A stretch of DNA of 5,222 bases. Origin: Lachnospiraceae bacterium. Lineage in GTDB: Bacteria > Bacillota > Clostridia > Lachnospirales > Lachnospiraceae. The notes under the pieces were generated by a model. That model made no database searches. It saw only the letters and a list, made by a program, of their open reading frames with translations, and was not told where the DNA came from. The position numbers were made by a program, and so were the translations under genes. Every line of letters starts with the position of its first letter. The first letter of the stretch is position 1. Shown here piece by piece: positions 1-5,215 of this stretch. Location of the stretch: positions 1 through 5,222 of the forward strand of contig JAILNW010000280.1 in the NCBI GenBank assembly GCA_024691145.1, written 5' to 3'.

Positions 1-36
1 GCATGTTATCTAAGAAGTTTGTTAAGGATAACATGC
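1..36. repeat. Perfect 10-bp inverted repeat inside the solute-binding protein gene
   Basis: GCATGTTATC at 1-10 is the exact reverse complement of GATAACATGC at 27-36, with a 16-nt spacer. It lies inside the LivK-like coding sequence. The left arm touches the window edge, so the repeat could be longer. No T-tract follows it, so it is not an obvious terminator, and it may be coincidental. Confidence 0.4.
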
Positions 37-382
37 TGCACTCCTCATTCTCAATAAGACCTATAACTGCGTGAATTCCGTCTTTCTTTATGGATTCATA
101 GGCATAGTCCGCATATTTGCTTTCGCTTTCATCATTTGCAACCACAAGATCAAGCCTGTATTCCTCTCCATTATCAATTCCGCCATTTTCATTAATCTCA
201 TCAATTGCAAGCATGGCACCCTGCTTAATACTTATTCCAAGGTCCTTATTATCTCCGGTAACAGGGATAATTGCTCCTATATTATAAAGTTTTGCAGTTT
301 CACTTACTGCTTTATCAGATGAGCAGGCACTAAGTAAAATGACTGACAGTGCACTGATAAATATAAATTTCTTTTGTTTCAT
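1..382 (-). CDS. ABC transporter substrate-binding lipoprotein, LivK-like (partial, C-terminus beyond left edge)
   Basis: Reading leftward from the ATG at 382, the frame stays open for 127 codons to the window edge, so only the N-terminal third or so is present. Residues 1-20 form a lipoprotein signal peptide: a short KQKK basic start, a hydrophobic run and the lipobox LSAC with Cys20. The exported protein should therefore be lipid-anchored on the outer face of the membrane. After a short linker, YNIGAIIPVTGDNKDLG (about 33-49), QGAMLAIDEINENGG (about 54-68) and DGIHAVIGLI (about 101-110) match the start of a type I periplasmic-binding fold (Peripla_BP_6), as in receptors for branched-chain amino acids, amides or urea. 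The ligand cannot be told from this fragment. The permease and ATPase genes would be expected further left, outside the window. The start is supported by a Shine-Dalgarno at 392-399. It lies 71 bp after the stop of the ATPase gene, so it could be co-transcribed or have its own promoter. Confidence 0.88.
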   Translation of the reverse strand, partial: MKQKKFIFISALSVILLSACSSDKAVSETAKLYNIGAIIPVTGDNKDLGISIKQGAMLAIDEINENGGIDNGEEYRLDLVVANDESESKYADYAYESIKKDGIHAVIGLIENEECSMLSLTNFLDNM

Positions 383-391
383 AAAAAACCC

Positions 392-399
392 ATCCTTCC
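392..399 (-). promoter_or_regulatory. Ribosome binding site of the LivK-like gene
   Basis: On the minus strand GGAAGGAT lies 9 nt before the ATG at 382, an acceptable Shine-Dalgarno. It supports this ATG, which also gives a well-formed lipoprotein signal peptide. The rest of the 383-453 gap is AT-rich and holds a short AATAT-C-ATATT palindrome at 428-438. No convincing -35/-10 pair was found in it. Confidence 0.6.
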
Positions 400-453
400 G
401 TAAATTTAAACAATCCTATATATACATAATATCATATTTGGAAGTTTTTTACA

Positions 454-999
454 CTATAATACTTTACTAATCTTTTCATCTATTTTAGCAATTATTTCAT
501 TAAAGATTGTATCCATTTTTTCAAAGCTGCTGGCGGTTTTATAATATTCCTCCAGTTCGTCATGGAGCCTTTTTGCATCTCTTAAATATTCATAAGCTTT
601 CTCATAATCTTTTTTAATGTTTTTACTTAAAATTGCTATTTCCTCTTTATTATTTTCAAGTACACTTATATCCCATATATTTCCTGCATTTATATACTCT
701 TCCACAGCTCCGGGAAGAAATGCTTCAATAACATGTGGCATTGTTCCATCTACAATTGCAATACTGTAATCATTTATTATTACACCATCCAGGGAATCCG
801 GATCAGATGAACACATAATATAATCGATATTAAGACCTTCATCTTCATATTTCTTTGCGATTCTTTTCATTAAAGTAGACTTTCCGCTTCCAGGCCCTCC
901 TTTAATTATATAGATTTTCTGCATATTTTCAAGGCTTTCAGAAAAAAAGTTCACAAAACCCTTTCCAGAATTGGCACAGACAAAATATTTTTTAGACAT
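454..999 (-). CDS. Single-domain P-loop ATPase, PRK06851-like N-terminal half
   Basis: This 181-residue cytoplasmic protein has no signal peptide or membrane segment. It has a Walker A motif GGPGSGKST at 34-42, the family-like block CSSDPDSLDGV at 63-73 and a likely Walker B/active-site block IVDGTMPHV at 82-90. The second half (about 115-181) is charged and helical, probably coiled coil. The order of these blocks matches the N-terminal half of PRK06851-type ATPases of Firmicutes, which I recall as about 360-370 residues with a second P-loop half. Here the protein stops at a TAG at 454-456, where that second half would begin, and the 71 bp before the next gene leave no room for it. It is either a natural one-domain version or a truncated gene. 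The substrate is unknown; the family has no established function I can name. AAGGTG at 1005-1010 precedes the ATG by 5 nt. The gene is divergent from the protease gene at 1091. Confidence 0.82.
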   Translation of the reverse strand: MSKKYFVCANSGKGFVNFFSESLENMQKIYIIKGGPGSGKSTLMKRIAKKYEDEGLNIDYIMCSSDPDSLDGVIINDYSIAIVDGTMPHVIEAFLPGAVEEYINAGNIWDISVLENNKEEIAILSKNIKKDYEKAYEYLRDAKRLHDELEEYYKTASSFEKMDTIFNEIIAKIDEKISKVL

Positions 1000-1090
1000 A
1001 TAATCACCTTTAACATTTCTACATTAATATATGCCCTGTTACTCACTTTGTGCCTGTATATGCATACCATATATTAAGGGGTTGATATTT
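1000..1090. promoter_or_regulatory. Divergent intergenic region between ATPase and protease genes
   Basis: These 91 bp must hold the 5' signals of both divergent genes unless one is read from elsewhere. Ribosome binding sites are clear on both sides: AAGGTG for the minus-strand ATPase and AAGGGG for the plus-strand protease. Promoters are not clear. TATATT on the minus strand (about 1025-1030) is a possible -10 for the ATPase, but no good -35 lies at the right distance. I therefore mark the region rather than individual promoters. Confidence 0.4.
1076..1081 (+). promoter_or_regulatory. Ribosome binding site that fixes the protease start
   Basis: AAGGGG ends 9 nt before the ATG at 1091. An in-frame ATG 60 bp upstream, at 1031, lacks a Shine-Dalgarno. 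The 20 residues it would add are cysteine-rich and unlike any subtilase propeptide. The ATG at 1091 is therefore preferred. Confidence 0.75.
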
Positions 1091-1981
1091 ATGAACAGAG
1101 TAAGAGAAATTGTAAATTGTGACTATGCACATGCCAAGGGCTTCTATGGTGAGGGCATAGGAGTTGCAATACTTGATACAGGCATAGCACCTCACGTTGA
1201 TTTTATCAATAACACAAACAGGATAAAGGTTTTTATTGACCTTGTAAACAGACGTAAACTTCCCTATGACGATTGTGGACATGGTACACATGTAGCAGGA
1301 ATTATAGGTGGAGACGGCTCTGATTCCAAAGGAAAATACAGAGGCATAGCACCTTCCTGCAGTTTTATTATTTTCAAGGTTCTTGATAGTTTCGGCAATG
1401 GAAATGTAAATAATATTATTAAAGCAATAGACTGGATCATAAAATACAGGCATAATTATAACATAAAGATAATTAATATATCTGTAGGGGCAGAAACCTC
1501 TTCGGATAAAAGTCTTAAACTCCTTGAAAATTATATTGAAAAAGCCTGGAATTATGGTATCTGCGTGCTTCTTGCTGCAGGTAATCTCGGACCTTCAAAT
1601 GGCTCAGTTACATGCCCTGGAACCAATAAAAAGATAATAACAGTTGGGGCTTATGAAGAAAAGCTAAGTAAAGACACAGACAGTGAAATAATCTACTCAG
1701 GAAGAGGTCCTACAAAAGAGGGTATAATAAAACCTGAAGTTGTGGCACCGGGCTATAATATTGCAAGCTGTATTAATGGAAAACGTGGCTACGTCTATAA
1801 AAGCGGCACCTCCATGTCTACTCCCGTTGTAAGCGGAGCCATGGCACTTTGCTACGATAAGTATCCATTTTTAACTAATAAAGAAGCAAAAATCCTGCTT
1901 TATAATACCTGTACAAAAACAAATAAACCAAAAAATGTCCATGGCTGGGGACTTTTAAATGTAAAAGCATTGCTAAGTTAA
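1091..1981 (+). CDS. Subtilisin-like serine protease (S8 family), probably intracellular
   Basis: A 296-residue subtilase that hydrolyses peptide bonds with an Asp-His-Ser triad. All catalytic blocks are present in the right order: AILDTGIAPH with Asp29, GHGTHVAGI with His64, the oxyanion-hole AAGN with Asn165, and SGTSMSTP with Ser241. YSGRGPT (202-208) and KPEVVAPG (214-221) are further family blocks. No signal peptide or membrane helix precedes the catalytic domain. There is no room for a classical inhibitor propeptide, since Asp29 lies close to the N-terminus. The eight cysteines, including Cys62 two residues before the catalytic His, also fit a cytoplasmic enzyme. The closest types are AprX and the intracellular subtilisins of Firmicutes, used for general protein turnover or processing. 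The target is unknown. The gene stands alone on the plus strand, divergent from the ATPase and convergent with the STAND NTPase, and ends in the shared terminator hairpin. Confidence 0.93.
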   Translation: MNRVREIVNCDYAHAKGFYGEGIGVAILDTGIAPHVDFINNTNRIKVFIDLVNRRKLPYDDCGHGTHVAGIIGGDGSDSKGKYRGIAPSCSFIIFKVLDSFGNGNVNNIIKAIDWIIKYRHNYNIKIINISVGAETSSDKSLKLLENYIEKAWNYGICVLLAAGNLGPSNGSVTCPGTNKKIITVGAYEEKLSKDTDSEIIYSGRGPTKEGIIKPEVVAPGYNIASCINGKRGYVYKSGTSMSTPVVSGAMALCYDKYPFLTNKEAKILLYNTCTKTNKPKNVHGWGLLNVKALLS

Positions 1982-2010
1982 AAAAAGAAGCGCTTAAACC
2001 GGCGCTTCTT
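1980..2010. terminator. Rho-independent terminator shared by convergent genes, overlapping the STAND stop codon
   Basis: AAGAAGCGC at 1985-1993 and GCGCTTCTT at 2002-2010 form a perfect 9-bp stem with an 8-nt loop. Read on the minus strand the stem runs into seven Ts (complement of A1980-1986), a good intrinsic terminator for the STAND operon. Its left arm encodes the last residues of that protein and its loop contains the TAA stop at 1994-1996. On the plus strand the hairpin starts 3 bp after the protease stop and is followed by pyrimidine-rich CCTCTTCTAT, so it may also end protease transcripts, though less strongly. Confidence 0.85.
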
Positions 2011-4345
2011 CCTCTTCTATAAGTTTAACAACCTTTGCATCATTCATTAATTTATTGATATTTTCAATACTCTGCGCTATTTCAATAGTTTTAGGATGAG
2101 TGGCTCCAAGGGCTCTTTTCCTTATGCTTCCTGCATGATTATAAAAGTTCAGTGCCTCTTCATATTTCTTTCTCTTTAAATTAATATTGCCAAGAGACTT
2201 GTAAATCTGGGCAGAGTGTATATTATCCTTTCCAAGTATATTTTCCACTATATTAAGGGAAAGTGCAAAATACTTCTCAGCACTGTCAAGATCCCTGAAT
2301 TCTAAACATACAAGAGCCATGGCATTATAGGATGTGGCAATTGCCATACTTTTCTTGCCATAAAGAGATTCACTCATTTCTATAGATTTAATACAGCAAG
2401 CCTTAGCCTTTTCTAATCTCTGCATCTTAGCATAGGCACCTGCCATGCCGTTATAAGCATATGTAATATAAAGATGCTTGTTTCCATACACCCTTTCATA
2501 CATTTCTATAATCTTCTTAAAATGCTTTATGGATTCGCTGTACTTTCCTGTCTTTCTATATATATTTGCAAGGCCAAGATACATATTAATAACAACAATA
2601 TCATTCTTGTCGCATAACTTCTCTCTTATCTCGATGGCTGTTGTATAATAAGTAGCCGCCTTTTCATAGGATTTCATCTCGTAAAATACATCCGCAATTG
2701 AAAGATAATTAGCAGCCACGTAAAGATTATACTTGCCATATCTTTTTTCCCTGATTTCAAGGCTTTTCAGATAAAAACGTATGGACTTTTCATACTGGCC
2801 CTGTTTATAATATATGCTTCCCAAACCAGAATATGTATCGCTTGTACTTTCATGTTCCTTTCCCTGTGGCATTGCCTCCTGAATCTCAAGGGCAACTCTG
2901 TAATGAGAAAGCGCATTATTGTAGTCACCGCATTTTTCATAGGTCTGGGCAAGGAGAAAATAAGCACCTGCTGTTTCTATATGGCTTCTTGAAAATACAT
3001 TTTCATATATAACCGTTGCTCTTCTAAACTGGCTTCTTGCTCTTTCATACTCACATCTTTCAAAGAAAACCTTTCCTGCACGAATTGCAAGCTGTCCCAG
3101 TTCATACACATCTTCATTAAACATGTTATTAATTATATTCTCGGCAATTCGCCAGTAACTGTACTTGCTGTCATCTATTTTAAGGGAATACAGCTGCAGA
3201 TATTTATCACAAAGCTTTATAAATGACATATGATTAACAATATCGGGCTTGTAAATATGTATAATAATCTTTGCAATAACACTGCTCATTGAGTACTTTA
3301 GTTCCTCATCTCTTTCAATTAATCCCTTATTGAATAAAGCCGAAGCCACAGGCTCAATATCATCTGCCTCTATATCAGCAGCCATCCAGTCATTCATAAA
3401 CTTAAGTGAATAATCATTTTGCGGAAATAAAGCAAATGCCTCAAGAACATTAATTTCATTTTCACTTAAATCCAGAATATCAAATATTTTTTTATATTCC
3501 TTTATAACAAGCTCCATCTCATCGCTGTAAAGATATATGGAAGACATCTTGAAACTGCATTCCTCAAGATAACTTAAAAGGTTATAAATATCCCAGTCGT
3601 TATTCTTTGAGGCAGTTGCAAGAAGCTTTATTGTAAGTGGATGATTGTCTGCTGATTCCTTAACAATATACTTTAAATCATCAAGATAACCTTCCTCCAC
3701 AGGAAGCTCATAATTATTTAAAAATAATTCTACAGATTCTGATTCACTAAAGGAACCAAGCCTTATCTTAACAACATCCGGAGAGTTTAAAAATATATTA
3801 TCAACTGATGTTACAATTACCGTAGAGTTAAGGCTGTACAGTCTGTTGATACTTTCATCATCAACAATCTGGTTATACACTTCATCCACAAATAAAAGAA
3901 TCTTCTTTTCCTTAGTAAGATCAACAAGATATTTCCAGGCATAATCAACAGACTCAATATACTTTACATCACTTTCAACATCGAAAATCTGTAAAATTGA
4001 GTCATCCATGGAAAATTCATAATGTATATAAACCGGAAGGTATTCTGAATCCTCTTGTTTATAGGAAGTATAGACCTGCTTAATAAGATCTGTTTTTCCG
4101 ATTCCGTCAATACCCATAACATGGATAATTTTCTTTTCTTCCTTAATAGCCTCGTTAATACTTTCAATAGTTTCACTACGTCCCACAAAATCATCCATAT
4201 AAACATTAATGCCATTTTTCTCTATATTAAAAGTTACCTTCTCACTTAATTTTTCAAGTTCTGGTATTGCTTCTGTTCCGTCAGTCTCACGGAACTTTTT
4301 ATTAATTAATTTCTGAAATCTGTTGTATCTGACTTTTTCTAACAC
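1994..4345 (-). CDS. STAND-type NTPase: NB-ARC domain, winged helix and eight C-terminal TPR repeats
   Basis: This 783-residue soluble protein has a predicted nucleotide switch followed by a repeat sensor. Residues 1-52 are charged and helical with no recognised effector. FVGR (53-56) opens the NB-ARC module, followed by Walker A GIDGIGKT (78-85, Lys84), Walker B ILLFVDE (149-155), the sensor strand TVIVTSVD (175-182) and a GLPL-like NHPLTI (about 234-239). A winged helix covers about 290-365. Eight TPR units cover 412-751 and an acidic tail EEEEAPV ends the protein. Relatives oligomerise on ligand binding to the repeats and serve in regulation, cell death or antiphage defence. The ligand here is unknown. 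The usual sensor arginine (TSR) is Val, and the MHD/MHP-type motif appears as MSS at 352-354. The GTG start at 4345 is chosen because GGAGG lies 8 nt before it. A TTG at 4360 would add five residues but overlaps that GGAGG. The gene follows the SdpI-like gene by 22 bp, so the two are surely co-transcribed. Confidence 0.88.
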   Translation of the reverse strand: MLEKVRYNRFQKLINKKFRETDGTEAIPELEKLSEKVTFNIEKNGINVYMDDFVGRSETIESINEAIKEEKKIIHVMGIDGIGKTDLIKQVYTSYKQEDSEYLPVYIHYEFSMDDSILQIFDVESDVKYIESVDYAWKYLVDLTKEKKILLFVDEVYNQIVDDESINRLYSLNSTVIVTSVDNIFLNSPDVVKIRLGSFSESESVELFLNNYELPVEEGYLDDLKYIVKESADNHPLTIKLLATASKNNDWDIYNLLSYLEECSFKMSSIYLYSDEMELVIKEYKKIFDILDLSENEINVLEAFALFPQNDYSLKFMNDWMAADIEADDIEPVASALFNKGLIERDEELKYSMSSVIAKIIIHIYKPDIVNHMSFIKLCDKYLQLYSLKIDDSKYSYWRIAENIINNMFNEDVYELGQLAIRAGKVFFERCEYERARSQFRRATVIYENVFSRSHIETAGAYFLLAQTYEKCGDYNNALSHYRVALEIQEAMPQGKEHESTSDTYSGLGSIYYKQGQYEKSIRFYLKSLEIREKRYGKYNLYVAANYLSIADVFYEMKSYEKAATYYTTAIEIREKLCDKNDIVVINMYLGLANIYRKTGKYSESIKHFKKIIEMYERVYGNKHLYITYAYNGMAGAYAKMQRLEKAKACCIKSIEMSESLYGKKSMAIATSYNAMALVCLEFRDLDSAEKYFALSLNIVENILGKDNIHSAQIYKSLGNINLKRKKYEEALNFYNHAGSIRKRALGATHPKTIEIAQSIENINKLMNDAKVVKLIEEEEAPV
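2093..3112 (-). repeat. Array of eight TPR units (42-43 residues each) in the STAND protein
   Basis: From protein residue 412 to 751 the sequence repeats with a period of 42-43 residues (126-129 bp). Units typically carry a Y..LA..Y core, a G.Y..A or similar turn and a final YG..H or LG..H linker, seen for example as YGNKHL, LGKDNI and LGATHP. The 42-residue length and the linker are the kinesin-light-chain type (TPR_12) rather than the plain 34-residue TPR. A degenerate partial helix pair follows, before the acidic tail. The repeat is at the protein level; the DNA copies have diverged, which suggests an old array. Confidence 0.85.
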
Positions 4346-4353
4346 CCTAAGGT

Positions 4354-4358
4354 CCTCC
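4354..4358 (-). promoter_or_regulatory. Ribosome binding site that fixes the GTG start of the STAND gene
   Basis: GGAGG on the minus strand lies 8 nt before the GTG at 4345 and 9 bp after the TAG of the SdpI-like gene. A ribosome finishing the upstream gene would cover this site, so translational coupling is likely. Confidence 0.7.
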
Positions 4359-4367
4359 AATCAATTT

Positions 4368-5003
4368 CTATATGTCCTTTAATTCAGAATATACAATAGG
4401 TATAATAACTGCCAGCAAACTTGAGATTACAAATATAAGCAGTTTTATACTTCCATTAATGGGAAGACATCCGGCAAATACTACTATCATACCTGCTGTC
4501 ATCCAGACTGGCTCCGCCATATTGTGAGTGGCAATCCAGTTCATAAGGCTTCTCATTGTAGAAGGAGTTCTGATTCCTATAGCTGATCTGAATTTAACCT
4601 TTGAAAGATAGATTCCTATAATGGTATAAATAACACCAATAAAACAAAGCATAAGGTCGGAGGCGTGTAAATCCGTTCCAAGAGCCATTGGATATATTAC
4701 AGCTGTAGCCATTATGGCAATTGTGGGAACTATCCATAAAACAAACCTTACGGCTTTTTTATTGAGTGCGTCTATTTTTTTATCAAACATTGTTGCAAAT
4801 GAAATAATAAGATGTAAAACTAACAAATAAAAATTTCCAAGGAAAATAAACATGGCTTTATTAGTATAGCCATCTACTTCTCCCTTTGAATTCCAGTGGC
4901 TCGGCATCTTCTGAGGAAGATCCTTCCACATAATAAGACCTACAATAGTAGGTACCAATGTCATTACAGAAGTTATTATAATGAGACGCTTTTCCTCTTT
5001 CAT
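4368..5003 (-). CDS. SdpI/DUF1648-family integral membrane protein
   Basis: A 211-residue protein with about six hydrophobic helices (roughly 8-25, 51-72, 87-106, 115-134, 166-182 and 187-205). After the first helix, LPQKMPSHWN (29-38) and GEVDGYTNK (41-49) are the DUF1648 signature, probably outside the membrane. KFRSAIGIRTPSTM (137-150) with His160 is the SdpI-domain signature. Bacillus subtilis SdpI, the named member of the family, protects against the SdpC peptide toxin and relays its presence by holding the repressor SdpR at the membrane. No SdpR- or SdpC-like gene is in this window, and many family members have no tested role. AAGGAGGA at 5011-5018, 7 nt before the ATG at 5003, decides the start. 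An in-frame ATG at 5090 has no Shine-Dalgarno and would lie only about 16 nt from the predicted transcript start. It is the first gene of a two-gene operon with the STAND NTPase. Confidence 0.87.
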   Translation of the reverse strand: MKEEKRLIIITSVMTLVPTIVGLIMWKDLPQKMPSHWNSKGEVDGYTNKAMFIFLGNFYLLVLHLIISFATMFDKKIDALNKKAVRFVLWIVPTIAIMATAVIYPMALGTDLHASDLMLCFIGVIYTIIGIYLSKVKFRSAIGIRTPSTMRSLMNWIATHNMAEPVWMTAGMIVVFAGCLPINGSIKLLIFVISSLLAVIIPIVYSELKDI

Positions 5004-5010
5004 TAAAAAT

Positions 5011-5018
5011 TCCTCCTT
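5011..5018 (-). promoter_or_regulatory. Strong ribosome binding site of the SdpI-like gene
   Basis: On the minus strand AAGGAGGA, a near-perfect anti-16S match, precedes the ATG at 5003 by 7 nt. It rules against the 29-residue longer start at 5090. It begins about 8 nt after the 3' end of the leader stem. Confidence 0.85.
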
Positions 5019-5025
5019 AATTAAT

Positions 5026-5089
5026 TGTTGCTGCTTCACATGCAAGCATGTAGCTGTAAAACATATTATTCTAAGCGTGAACAGCAACA
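5026..5089 (-). promoter_or_regulatory. Structured 5' leader: 13-bp stem with one bulge before the SdpI-like gene
   Basis: In the minus-strand transcript TGTTGCTGTTCAC (5089-5077) can pair with GTGAAGCAGCAACA (5039-5026): 13 pairs with one bulged G. They enclose 37 nt that could form a small inner hairpin. The stem fills most of the roughly 100-nt leader between the predicted start site and the ribosome binding site, which it leaves single-stranded. It matches no riboswitch class I recognise and has no T-tract after it. It may stabilise the mRNA or be a protein or ligand target. Confidence 0.55.
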
Positions 5090-5112
5090 TAGAATTTACA
5101 TCTTATACTAAT

Positions 5113-5140
5113 ATTATACAATATTTGGAAAATATTGCAA
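5113..5140 (-). promoter_or_regulatory. Sigma-A-type promoter of the SdpI-STAND operon
   Basis: On the minus strand TTGCAA (5140-5135) is separated by 16 bp from a perfect TATAAT (5118-5113). Transcription should start near 5106, giving a leader of about 100 nt. This is the best promoter in the window. No comparable promoter lies in the 22 bp before the STAND gene, so it probably drives both genes. Confidence 0.78.
5119..5137. promoter_or_regulatory. Perfect 19-bp palindrome in the promoter spacer, likely repressor operator
   Basis: CAATATTT-GGA-AAATATTG has 8-bp perfect arms around a 3-bp centre. It runs from the base next to the -10 box into the -35 box, so a dimeric protein bound there would block RNA polymerase. 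No DNA-binding protein is encoded in the window, so any regulator lies elsewhere. Confidence 0.6.
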
Positions 5141-5168
5141 GAAAAAGGGGCTGTGAAAAAAGTCCTAT

Positions 5169-5215
5169 AAAAAAAGAATCCTTATTGGAATACTCCTTTA
5201 AGGATTCTTATTTTT
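5169..5215. terminator. Bidirectional terminator-like hairpin at right edge
   Basis: AAGAATCCTTA (5174-5184) and TAAGGATTCTT (5199-5209) form a perfect 11-bp stem. The 14-nt loop can add a small inner GGA/TCC stem. Seven As precede it and ATTTTTG follows, so it could end transcripts on either strand. On the minus strand it would stop reading from a gene beyond the right edge and insulate the SdpI-STAND promoter. Its position next to a GGGGCTGTG motif also allows it to lie inside the end of an insertion sequence. Confidence 0.7.

Noticed and set aside
71..322. Plus-strand open frame of 83 codons
   Set aside because: It lies antisense to the LivK-like gene, whose signal peptide and fold are clear. 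It has no Shine-Dalgarno and no family resemblance.
1031..1090. Upstream start of the protease adding 20 residues
   Set aside because: It has no Shine-Dalgarno and adds an atypical cysteine-rich stretch. AAGGGG precedes the ATG at 1091 at good spacing.
1043..1453. Minus-strand open frame of 136 codons
   Set aside because: It is antisense to the catalytic Asp/His region of the subtilase, where all protease motifs are intact. Its translation resembles no family.
2767..2967. Minus-strand 66-codon open frame
   Set aside because: It is an out-of-frame shadow within the TPR region of the STAND gene.
2093..3112. Possible CRISPR-like or DNA tandem repeat
   Set aside because: The periodicity is at the protein level (TPR units of 42-43 residues). 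There are no identical DNA repeats or spacers.
3964..4249. Two short open frames (3964-4215 minus, 4055-4249 plus)
   Set aside because: Both are shadows of the NB-ARC region, where the P-loop and Walker B frame is clearly the coding one.
4346..4360. TTG start for the STAND gene, five codons upstream
   Set aside because: The only strong Shine-Dalgarno, GGAGG, lies just downstream of this TTG and is correctly spaced for the GTG at 4345.
4698..4707. Palindrome TACAGCTGTA within the SdpI-like gene
   Set aside because: It is short, has no spacer, lies in coding sequence with no associated promoter, and is expected by chance in a window of this size.
5004..5090. Longer SdpI-like protein starting at 5090
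   Set aside because: It has no ribosome binding site, lies very near the predicted transcript start and would place coding sequence in the leader stem. The 5003 start has a near-perfect Shine-Dalgarno.
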